This document shows positions 14,198 through 20,934 of a DNA stretch of 20,934 nt, piece after piece; the stretch's first letter is position 1; each line of letters begins with the position of its first letter. The DNA comes from Acidobacteriota bacterium. Its GTDB lineage: Bacteria; Acidobacteriota; Terriglobia; UBA7540. A model generated the notes under the pieces. That model was not told the origin of the DNA. It saw only the letters and a program-made list of their open reading frames with translations, and did no database searches. The position numbers and the translations under genes were made by a program. Location of the stretch: contig JAKAWN010000067.1 of NCBI GenBank assembly GCA_021827245.1, forward strand, positions 1-20,934. Direction: 5' to 3'.

Positions 14198-15340
14198 ATG
14201 AGAAGACACCTTTACATGGGCGCGACACTCGCGGTGCTGGCAAGCGTGATCTTTCTGAGTTGTAAGACCCAGCCTGCCGCACAGCAGCCGAAGGTTGTTC
14301 CTGCTAAACGAATCCTTGGGATCAGCCCCTGGTCGAGCCCCAATTACCAGATGATCAAAGAGGCGGGCATTCATTGGGTAAGGCTAAGCTTTGCGTTTCC
14401 GTATAAGGATAAGATCGGCGGCACGCTCAGCGACGAGTTTTTGAAGGACTTGGCGGAAGCCAAAAAAGTCCATGAACTTGGCCTGAATATTATGGGAGTT
14501 ACTCCATTGGCTGGAGTGATGGATTACAACAAGAAAGACAATAAGACGGAGTGGACCCCCAGAATTCCCAGTTGGGCAGGATCAATCAACAGCGACAGTT
14601 ACTATGACACGTACCAGGAGGCCTGCGAGGAACTCGCGCGAGAGACCAGGGGAATCGTTCAGATGTAGCAGGTCTCCAACGAAATGGACATCACCGTCTT
14701 CAGGGGACCCCTTTCGATCCAGCAGGCGGAGCGATTTCTGCTTGCGGGCGCTCGGGGACTGAAGCAGGGCAATCCGGACATCAAGGCCGATATCAATCCC
14801 GCCGGGCTCGATACCGGAGAACCGCTTTACCGGGCTCTCTACACAATACCGGATACGCCGTTCGATTACGCGGGCATCGACGGTTACTTCGGGTCCTGGG
14901 AGCCGGGCGGGCCACAGGACTGGATTCCGGTGATCGAGAAAATCCACGATATCACTGGGAAGCCAGTGCTCATTAATGAATGGGGCTACTCGTCCCTGGA
15001 AGGGAGCGGAAAGCCGCTGCGACGGAAAGTCGGGAACCCGGTTTGCGAGCAACAGAAGTGGAACCACGAATGGGGTGGCGGACATACTCCAGAAGTTGAG
15101 GCTGCGTATATCCGAATCGCCATGAAGATTTTTGCCACTTACCCGAACGTGGCAGGCTGCTTTTTCTATGATTGGGAAGACCAGGCTGTGTGCTATCACT
15201 GCGGGACCAAGGGTTGTCCAGCAGAATGTGGCTGGGGCTTGTTGGATGTCGAGGGAAAGCCAAAGCCAGCCTACTATGCCATGAAGGCCATGGCCCACGA
15301 GTATTTTGATCCTTCTCGCGCCAAGCAGGGTGGTCGATGA
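14198..15340 (+). pseudogene. Clan-A-like glycoside hydrolase, exported, interrupted by in-frame TAG
   Basis: One continuous 381-codon frame is broken only by TAG at 14666-14668. The N-terminus is signal-like and may be a lipoprotein (VIFLSCKT; the lipobox is imperfect, with Phe at -3). A barrel-like sequence follows: ILGISPWSSPNYQMIKEAGIHWVRLSFAFP, then LNIMGVTPLAG. The TAG lies in VQM-stop-QVSNEMD. In clan-A enzymes a Trp commonly occupies that place (W-x-x-x-NE), so TGG to TAG, one base, is the simplest explanation. The Asn-Glu acid/base (codon 14681-14683) and the nucleophile Glu (VLINEWGYSS) both lie after the stop. A restart at ATG 14684 would lose the acid/base, so neither fragment should work alone. 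The 3' part has an odd Cys cluster (CYHCGTKGCPAEC, 15191-15229). The frame after the stop is fully open, which means the mutation is recent, an error, or read through. Confidence 0.75.
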
Positions 15341-15442
15341 AGGATATGAGCCGGTTCAAAGAGTAAGCTGCCCGTCGGATGTCGGGTCGATCATACCGTT
15401 CGGACCGGCTTGAAGAGGTTGGGATGGTTTTGTAAAGATGGT

Positions 15443-15485
15443 TGAAATGCTTATCCGCAGGATGCGAACCCCCACGAGCATTTCA
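15443..15485. other. 9-bp inverted repeat before the DUF5107-TPR gene
   Basis: TGAAATGCT (15443-15451) and AGCATTTCA (15477-15485) are perfectly complementary around a 25-nt loop that itself contains ATCC-GCA-GGAT. No T tract is found on either side, so an operator or structured leader fits as well as a terminator. Confidence 0.4.
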
Positions 15486-15628
15486 GCGCGGTCGGTGAAT
15501 GCGGGCAGATACTCGTGTTTCTGAGTCGCTGGATCATGAAGACAGAGAAGTATTACGGGTACCGCCGGTTCACCGGGATCACAAGCCCGATGTCACGGGC
15601 GGAAAATTCGGCTGACAGGAGTCATGAA

Positions 15629-18600
15629 ATGACAAAGAAAGTGAAGTCGTTCCATTTGTTATTGATTGCTTTTCTTCTGATGTCATCTTCAATGGTCTGG
15701 GCGCAAGCGCAGGCGCCGGTGCACATCTGGGAAGCGCCGTTGACGCTGCCAACTTATAAGATCGGCCCGCCTGAGCAATCGCCGATGTTCTTTGCGGGGC
15801 GGATTTACCAGGGCGCGGCTGGAAAGATTTATCCTTACCCGCTGTATGACCGGATTCTCGACATTCGGGGCGACAAGACCTACCATGCTGACTACCTCGA
15901 GAACCAGTACGTGAAGATCAGCGTTCTCCCCGAGCTTGGCGGGCGCGTGCTGACGGCAACGGACAAGACGAATGGCTATGAGTACGTTTACCGGCAGACG
16001 GAGATCAAGCCGGCGCTGATTGGCATGATTGGCGCCTGGATCTCCGGCGGCATGGAATGGGACATTCCGAGCCACCATCGCTCCACCAGCTACCTTCCAG
16101 TGGAGCATCGGCTGGTGAAGAATGCCGATGGCAGCAGCACCATCTGGGTGGGAGATGTGGACCTGCAGACCAAGATGCAGTGGCTTGTGGGACTCACGCT
16201 CTACCCGGGCAAGTCCTATTTACGGGTCACAACCAAGCTGCTGGATGGCGCACCCATTGTGCAGTCATTTCTGGATTTCACGAATGCCGCGATGCATGTC
16301 AACAAGAACTACCAGGTGATTTTCCCGCCTGACACGCAGTTTGCCGTATACCACGCCAAGGTGGCGTTCACGCATTGGCCTATCTCGCATGAAGTTTATA
16401 TGGGAGTGGATTACACGCGTGGAGTAAACATCAGCTGGTGGAAGAACAACCCGGCCGGCTCTTCCTTTTTTGCCTGGAATTTTAACGGTGATTTCTTCGG
16501 CGGATACGATCATGGCGTGAATGCGGGCACCATCTGCATCCAGAACCATTATGTTTCGCCGGGCGCCAAGTTCTTTGAATGGGGCAACGGGGCCTCAGGG
16601 GAATTGTGGGACAAGATCCTCGACAGCCAGGGACCGTACCTTGAGCTGATGGCTGGCAATTACTCCGATAACCAGCCTGACTACAGTTGGATTCAGCCTT
16701 ATGAAACAAAGGCCGCCGACCAATACTGGTACCCCATCCGCGGCATCCGCGGCGCGAAGAACGCCAACCTGAATGGGGCCGTGAACCTCGAGGTGGAACC
16801 CTCGGGAAAGGTCTTCTTTGGCTTCTCAACCACACAGGCCTTTGACGGCGCAAAGGTGATTCTGACGGGGAAGGGGCAAACGCTCTTTGAGCAGACCCTT
16901 GACATCAATCCCGGAACACCTTTCACTCACGAACTTACCATGCCCGCGGGCATGAGCGAGTACGATCTGAAGGCTGCGCTTCTGGATTCGCACGGCAACG
17001 AACTGGTTAGCTACCAGCCGGTGAAACTTGCGCCGGAAGCGATGCCGCCCACGGTCACTCCTCCGGAACCGCCGGCCGAGATCAAGAGCGTTGACAAGCT
17101 TTACCAGACCGGACTGCGGCTGGAGCAGTTCCATAATGCAACGATGTCACCCTTTCCCTATTATGAGGAGGCGCTGCGCCGCGATCCTGACAACTACGAA
17201 GTAAACACAGCCCTGGGCCGTATTTATTGCAAGCGTGGAATGTGGCCGGAGGCTCTCAAGCATCTGAATCTGGCTCTCCATCGAGCAACCTACAACTACA
17301 CGCGTCCCAAAGATGGGGAAGCCCTTTATTATCAGGGCGTCGCGCTGCGAGGCGTGGGCCAGAACCGGCAGGCCGAAGACGCGTTTTACCGGGCCTCGTG
17401 GAGCGAGGCATGGACGGCTGCGAGCTACTTCCAACTTGCGGAGCTGGAAGGACAGAAAGGCGACTGGGCCAAGGCAGCCGCCGATCTTGGCCACTCGCTC
17501 GACTACAACATGCAAAATGCCAAGGCCTGGGACCTGAAGGCCGTGGCGCTGCGGGAACTGGGGCACAGCCAGGGGGCCGAGGAGGCGGCCCGGAAAGCCC
17601 TGACGATCAATCCTCTTGATCTCTGGGCCGCGAATGAACTGAGGCTGATGAACGCCAGTGACCAGCCGCAGATCGGCCTGGGCAATGCCCTGCAATCAAA
17701 CCTCTGGCTGGCGCTTGACTATTACCACGCGGGACTCACAGGCGAGTCCGAAGCGGTCATCAAGCGCCTGGTTGCCGCAAGCCCTGATTCACACAGCGTT
17801 AAGCCGCTTCTCTATTACTACCTTGGCTACTTTGCGCAGCAGCGCAACCAGGCCGGGGAAGCTTCCAGATACTATAGCCTGGCGCGGCAAATGCCTTCTG
17901 CTTTTGTGTTTCCATTCCGCGTGGAGACCGTGAAGGTGCTGGAAGCAGCGATGCAAGCGGATCCCGGGAACGCGCTGACGCCTTACTACCTGGGAAATGC
18001 CCTGTACTTTCTCCAACAGCACGCTGCCGCTATAAGGATGTGGGAAAAAGCAACCTCATTGGACAGCTCATTCGCGCCGGCATGGCGCAACCTTGCCTTC
18101 GCTTACGAGCATGCGGAGAACAATACCGGAAAAGCTATTGCAGCCATGGAGAAGGCGGTGGAGTTGGAGAAGAGCAACGCCTATTACCGGTATGAACTCG
18201 ATGTGCTGTACGAAGAGGGCAATGTCTCGCCGCAGAAACGGCTGGCATCACTTGAAGCCGACCAGGCGGGGGTAGCCAAGCGTTCCGACGCGCTGACGCA
18301 AGAGATCCGTGTGAACGTGCTGTTGGGGCGGTACGATCGCGCGATCGAATTGCTGAAGGGCCACCAATTCCACAATTGGGAGGGCCAGGGCGATATCCAC
18401 GGCGTTTACATGGATGCTTACCTGCTGAAAGGGGAAAGTGAATTCCGGGCAGGAAAATATCAGGAAGCCTTGCAGGATTACGAAGCGTCGCTCCTGTACC
18501 CCACGAACCTGGAGGTGGGAGAGCCCTATCGGCAGCCGAGACGGGTGCAGGTTGACTACCTCATGGGTACGGCGCAGGAGAAGCTTGGGAAGACTGCAAG

Positions 18601-18985
18601 AGCGCAGGAACTGTTCCGGCAGGCCATGGTCTCGCACTCGCAGTACGTAAGTCCTGAGATGGAATATTACCAGGGCCTGGCAGCGTTGAAGCTGGGGCAG
18701 AACGCCAAAGCACAGCAATTGTTTGACAACCTGATCGCACGAGGCGAAAAGATGATGGCCGGGAACGCTGCGGAGGGATTCTTCGCGAAGTTTGGGCGCG
18801 GGCAGTCGGAACGCTACCGGCTGGCCAATGCCCACTACCTGATTGGCCTGGGAAATCTCGGCAAAGGCCAGACGGGTAAGGCTCGGGAAGAGTTCCAGGA
18901 GGCGCTGAAAATGGACATCAACCATCTGGGTGCAACCGCACAATTGATGGCTTTGTCCGGCACAAAAACCACGGCTTCGCGGTAA
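15629..18985 (+). CDS. Secreted DUF5107 protein with long C-terminal TPR array
   Basis: This 1118-residue protein has a Sec signal (KSFHLLLIAFLLMSSSMVWAQA). Residues about 50-340 form the DUF5107 beta-sandwich, which resembles galactose-mutarotase or glycosidase-associated folds. The marks are LPELGGRVLTATDKTNGYEYVYR, then GAWISGGMEWDIPSHHRSTSYLPVEH, then SWWKNNPAGSSFFAWNFNGDFFGGYDHG. A linker with a beta domain follows (about 370-480). From about residue 490 to the end there are tetratricopeptide repeats, for example YYEEALRRDPDNYEVNTALGRIYCKRGMWPEALKHLNLAL and YYLGNALYFLQQHAAAIRMWEKATSL. DUF5107-TPR proteins are found with glycan-degradation genes; their reaction is not established to my knowledge. 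ATG 15629 has AGGAG 7 nt upstream and opens directly into the signal peptide, so it is preferred over the longer frame to 15515. As the last gene of the exported block it may bind or process the same glycan. Confidence 0.88.
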   Translation: MTKKVKSFHLLLIAFLLMSSSMVWAQAQAPVHIWEAPLTLPTYKIGPPEQSPMFFAGRIYQGAAGKIYPYPLYDRILDIRGDKTYHADYLENQYVKISVLPELGGRVLTATDKTNGYEYVYRQTEIKPALIGMIGAWISGGMEWDIPSHHRSTSYLPVEHRLVKNADGSSTIWVGDVDLQTKMQWLVGLTLYPGKSYLRVTTKLLDGAPIVQSFLDFTNAAMHVNKNYQVIFPPDTQFAVYHAKVAFTHWPISHEVYMGVDYTRGVNISWWKNNPAGSSFFAWNFNGDFFGGYDHGVNAGTICIQNHYVSPGAKFFEWGNGASGELWDKILDSQGPYLELMAGNYSDNQPDYSWIQPYETKAADQYWYPIRGIRGAKNANLNGAVNLEVEPSGKVFFGFSTTQAFDGAKVILTGKGQTLFEQTLDINPGTPFTHELTMPAGMSEYDLKAALLDSHGNELVSYQPVKLAPEAMPPTVTPPEPPAEIKSVDKLYQTGLRLEQFHNATMSPFPYYEEALRRDPDNYEVNTALGRIYCKRGMWPEALKHLNLALHRATYNYTRPKDGEALYYQGVALRGVGQNRQAEDAFYRASWSEAWTAASYFQLAELEGQKGDWAKAAADLGHSLDYNMQNAKAWDLKAVALRELGHSQGAEEAARKALTINPLDLWAANELRLMNASDQPQIGLGNALQSNLWLALDYYHAGLTGESEAVIKRLVAASPDSHSVKPLLYYYLGYFAQQRNQAGEASRYYSLARQMPSAFVFPFRVETVKVLEAAMQADPGNALTPYYLGNALYFLQQHAAAIRMWEKATSLDSSFAPAWRNLAFAYEHAENNTGKAIAAMEKAVELEKSNAYYRYELDVLYEEGNVSPQKRLASLEADQAGVAKRSDALTQEIRVNVLLGRYDRAIELLKGHQFHNWEGQGDIHGVYMDAYLLKGESEFRAGKYQEALQDYEASLLYPTNLEVGEPYRQPRRVQVDYLMGTAQEKLGKTARAQELFRQAMVSHSQYVSPEMEYYQGLAALKLGQNAKAQQLFDNLIARGEKMMAGNAAEGFFAKFGRGQSERYRLANAHYLIGLGNLGKGQTGKAREEFQEALKMDINHLGATAQLMALSGTKTTASR

Positions 18986-19152
18986 AGCCGGTTGAGGGAA
19001 GCGCCAAGCCGGGTGGATCACGGTGATCTCTCGCCGCAGAGTTTGCAAGAAGCGTGATCGAGGGGCCGCACGGGTTTGCAGCAGTTCTGCGGATGTCCGC
19101 CCGCAGCGGTGAACCGGCGGGGCCTCAAGATCGTTGCGAAAGGAGAGGCGCT

Positions 19153-19677
19153 GTGAACTGGACGGAGTTCCTGAATAGTGAAGCCGAAAGGGCCTACACA
19201 ACCACTGCAAGACTCCTGGATAAAGTGGATCCCGACACCCTCGACTGGAAGCCAGCGAGCGGCCGCAACTGGATGACCGTAGGCCAGCTTCTGAAGCACA
19301 TCAGCGACGCCTGCGGTGCCGGCTGCAAGGCATTTGTGACTGGCGACTGGGGTTTGCCGCCCGGCATGAGACTGGAAGACCTGCCTGCGGAGGAAATGCT
19401 GCCGCCCGCCGAGAAAATGCCCGGGATTGGAAGTGTCGAGGAAGCAAAGCGCCTGCTTGCTGAGGACAAGACGCTTGCCCTCCAGATGATCGAGCAGGCT
19501 GGCGAAAAGGACCTGGCCGGCCGGGAGATTGCGGCTCCGTGGGCTCCCGGTGTGCCATTGCCCCTGGGCCGACAACTTCTTCTAATGATCGAGCATCTCG
19601 AGCGGCACAAAAGCCAGCTTTTTTACTATCTGAAGCTCCAGGATAAGCCAGTTAACACGCAGGACCTCTGGGGCTGA
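19153..19677 (+). CDS. DinB-family protein (YfiT/DinB four-helix bundle)
   Basis: This 174-residue cytosolic protein is a four-helix DinB-type fold. The helix with LDKVDPDTLDWKPASGRNWMTVGQLLKHISDACGAG carries the first metal-type His (LLKH). The final helices carry EHLERHKSQLFYYLKLQ with the other two His residues. Such proteins bind a divalent metal; many are thiol-dependent S-transferases and others have no known activity. Start GTG 19153 is chosen because AAAGGAG lies about 7 nt upstream; a longer frame to 19054 has no such site. It is not obviously linked to its neighbours. Confidence 0.83.
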   Translation: MNWTEFLNSEAERAYTTTARLLDKVDPDTLDWKPASGRNWMTVGQLLKHISDACGAGCKAFVTGDWGLPPGMRLEDLPAEEMLPPAEKMPGIGSVEEAKRLLAEDKTLALQMIEQAGEKDLAGREIAAPWAPGVPLPLGRQLLLMIEHLERHKSQLFYYLKLQDKPVNTQDLWG

Positions 19678-19681
19678 CACT

Positions 19682-19984
19682 GAGGCGGAATTGGCGTTCT
19701 CGGCTGGCACGGGCGGCCCATCCATCACCGCTCTTGCGGGGTCACGGGAAAAGCTGGCGCTCGTCGACCAGCATGGAAGCCTGGAGGGCCATGTGATGTT
19801 TTTCAGCCGGGCGAGGTTCGGAAACTGCTCTTGAGTTATAACATCACGGCAGGCTCCGTCAGCAGGAACCACGTGGAATTCAAGACTCAGGAAATTCACG
19901 GCAAGCGCTACCATACGCGCGGCAGGCAGCACCCTCCGTGCCACACCGGCAGAGGCCGCGGCACAAAGCGAATGAAAATCAGTT
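19682..19984 (+). pseudogene. Frameshifted fragment of an unidentified gene
   Basis: Two overlapping frames read like one protein. The first frame gives FSAGTGGPSITALAGSREKLALVDQHG, then EGHVMFF, and stops at 19834. The second, starting at the run of five T at 19799-19803, gives FQPGEVRKLLLSYNITAG, then VEFKTQEIHGKRYHTRGR, and ends near 19984. Restoring one T joins them as MFFQPGEVRK. The 5' end abuts the DinB stop and has no start codon, so it is a remnant. I do not recognise the family. This is an inference from reading-frame quality. Confidence 0.35.
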
Positions 19985-20734
19985 GAGCTTCAGCGAAAGT
20001 TGTTTGGCGTCTAAAGTGTATTCCAGGTGGTGGATGGCTTTCATGTCTTTTTTGGAGAGTGAGAAGTAAACGTAGCCCGCCACGGGAACGGCGGTCATGC
20101 CCTGCGGAAGCCCTTTTGCCCCCAGTTCCAGCGCCATCACTCTGCGGTCGGCAGGCGTCGAGGCCGATCGCGCGGGAAGGTTAGGATCGTCGCTGGAGTT
20201 GCGGCCCACGCCCACGCCTACGCCAACCCCAACCCCAACCCCAACCCCGTAAGTCACACCCTGAATGTGCCGCCCCGTGATGGGGTCGATGCCCGATTCA
20301 TAGCTCACGTTGGCTTCCGGATAAATCGTGACTCCTGTCTGGTTCGAAGCCGCTTTCGCGTTGCGTTCCTGCAGTTGCGCAGCTAGCAACTGCGCGCTGG
20401 AGGCTTTAACCGCATGGTCACCACTGCCAATCTGCAGGGCAATGTCATCCAGGGAAACGTTGAGCGAGTGGCCCGTTGCCGGATAGATCGCCACTTCAAC
20501 GACCAGGCAACAGCGGTTAAGGTCCGTGCTGAAAGCGCGGTGCACCTGCTTCGGCGTCAACGTCCGCACACCGATTGCCACGCCATTCGTTTTGGTATAA
20601 GCCGGGTATTCGACAGCGGAGTTGCGGGGTACCGTTCCGGAAGGCTCGCTGGCCATTAAGGGGAATGCCAGCAATGCCAGAAGTACGAATCCTGGTGACG
20701 TTTTCATGGCTTCGCATTCCAATTTGGGAATCAT
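19979..20734 (-). CDS. Exported protein of unknown function with Gly-Val repeat
   Basis: This protein is 251 residues from ATG 20734, or 242 from ATG 20707. A Sec signal is clear (MKTSPGFVLLALLAFPLMAS). The acidic first nine codons of the longer form are unusual for a signal peptide, so 20707 may be the real start, but ATG 20734 overlaps the stop of the upstream PEGA gene as ATGA, which suggests coupled translation. The mature protein has a beta-rich N-terminal domain (GVAIGVRTLTPKQVHRAFSTDLNRCCLVVEVAIYP). A disordered centre carries (GV)7-8, and the C-terminal part includes RRVMALELGAKGLPQGMTAVPVAGYVYFSLSKKDM and a last strand YTLDAKQLSLKLN. I recognise no named family. It probably works with the PEGA-domain protein at the cell envelope. 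Confidence 0.7.
   Translation of the reverse strand: MIPKLECEAMKTSPGFVLLALLAFPLMASEPSGTVPRNSAVEYPAYTKTNGVAIGVRTLTPKQVHRAFSTDLNRCCLVVEVAIYPATGHSLNVSLDDIALQIGSGDHAVKASSAQLLAAQLQERNAKAASNQTGVTIYPEANVSYESGIDPITGRHIQGVTYGVGVGVGVGVGVGVGRNSSDDPNLPARSASTPADRRVMALELGAKGLPQGMTAVPVAGYVYFSLSKKDMKAIHHLEYTLDAKQLSLKLN
20205..20246 (-). repeat. Hexanucleotide tandem repeat encoding (Gly-Val)n
   Basis: There are seven 6-bp units on the + strand: CCCACG twice, CCTACG once, CCAACC four times. On the coding (-) strand the last four read GGTTGG, giving GGGG-TT-GGGG-TT-GGGG-TT-GGGG with the flanking bases (20227-20248). Each unit encodes Gly-Val or Val-Gly, so copy-number change keeps the frame. Confidence 0.85.
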
Positions 20735-20934
20735 TCGCTGGAGCCGGAACGAGTGAGCCTGGCATCGATTTCAAGCTTTTTGCCGCTGAGCACGTGGATG
20801 CGGCGGCGGAAATCGACATATCCCGGCGCCTTGACACACAGGTTGTAGGCGCCCGGTTTGAGCCAAATGCTACCTTTGAGGCCCTCCACTGTGCCGGCAT
20901 AGGCATTGTTGATCAGCACTTCTGCTGTAGATCG
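20731..20934 (-). CDS. PEGA-domain protein, C-terminal end (partial)
   Basis: The gene enters from beyond the right edge. The visible 67 residues contain a PEGA-type module: VLINNAYAGTVEGLKG, then IWLKPGAYNLCVKAPGYVDF, then IHVLSGKKLEIDARL. PEGA domains are small beta modules of surface or envelope proteins. The stop overlaps the start of the next gene (ATGA at 20731-20734), which indicates an operon. The N-terminal part is not visible. Confidence 0.8.
   Translation of the reverse strand, partial: RSTAEVLINNAYAGTVEGLKGSIWLKPGAYNLCVKAPGYVDFRRRIHVLSGKKLEIDARLTRSGSSE

Noticed and set aside
1224..14668. Genome-wide reassignment of TAG
   Set aside because: TAG is used as the ordinary end of the CNB and nitroreductase genes in the same window.

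Overview
The window is about 21 kb of GC-rich bacterial DNA. The mix of genes suggests a soil-type Acidobacteriota (Terriglobia-like) genome or metagenome contig: several Tat-exported enzymes, a DUF5107 protein fused to TPRs, a PEGA-domain protein, DinB, and single STAS and CNB proteins. This placement is an inference from gene content only; there is no rRNA or tRNA to anchor it.

Left part (1-3223). An IS110-type transposase gene runs leftward. It has a strong ribosome binding site and a complete frame from 1307 to 24, but an in-frame TAG at codon 28 breaks it, and Thr occupies the position where the family nucleophile Ser is expected. The roughly 250 bp upstream is where an IS110-group bridge RNA would lie, and it contains nested inverted repeats. 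Next is a leftward methionine gamma-lyase-like PLP enzyme with a good intrinsic terminator and a large leader hairpin. A Tat-exported nitrilase-fold hydrolase is divergent from it.

Middle part (3224-10031). This holds small single genes: a STAS anti-anti-sigma protein, a CNB-only protein without a DNA-binding domain, and a secreted PPC/DUF296 protein on the + strand. On the - strand are an uncharacterised membrane-anchored or secreted protein, an unusual protein made of degenerate tandem repeats, and an exported nitroreductase.

Right part (10377-18985). Four co-directional genes for exported proteins form a likely glycan-processing block: a Tat-exported GH36-like (clan D) glycosidase with a C-terminal FN3-like domain, a Tat-type protein of unknown function 42 bp behind it, a clan-A-like glycoside hydrolase whose Trp codon before the catalytic Asn-Glu has become TAG, and a 1118-residue DUF5107-TPR protein. 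The clan-A gene is a pseudogene unless TAG is read through.

Right end (18986-20934). A DinB-family protein is followed by a frameshifted gene remnant. On the - strand, a PEGA-domain gene (running off the window) overlaps by ATGA a secreted protein that carries a Gly-Val repeat encoded by TTGGGG-type hexamers.

The most notable observations are the two nonsense-interrupted but otherwise intact genes, the possible bridge-RNA region, the tandem-repeat protein at 8039-9019, the unexplained 65-bp direct repeat at 13908-14086, and the telomere-like G-rich coding repeat. I did not find a CRISPR array, tRNA, rRNA or recognisable defence system.
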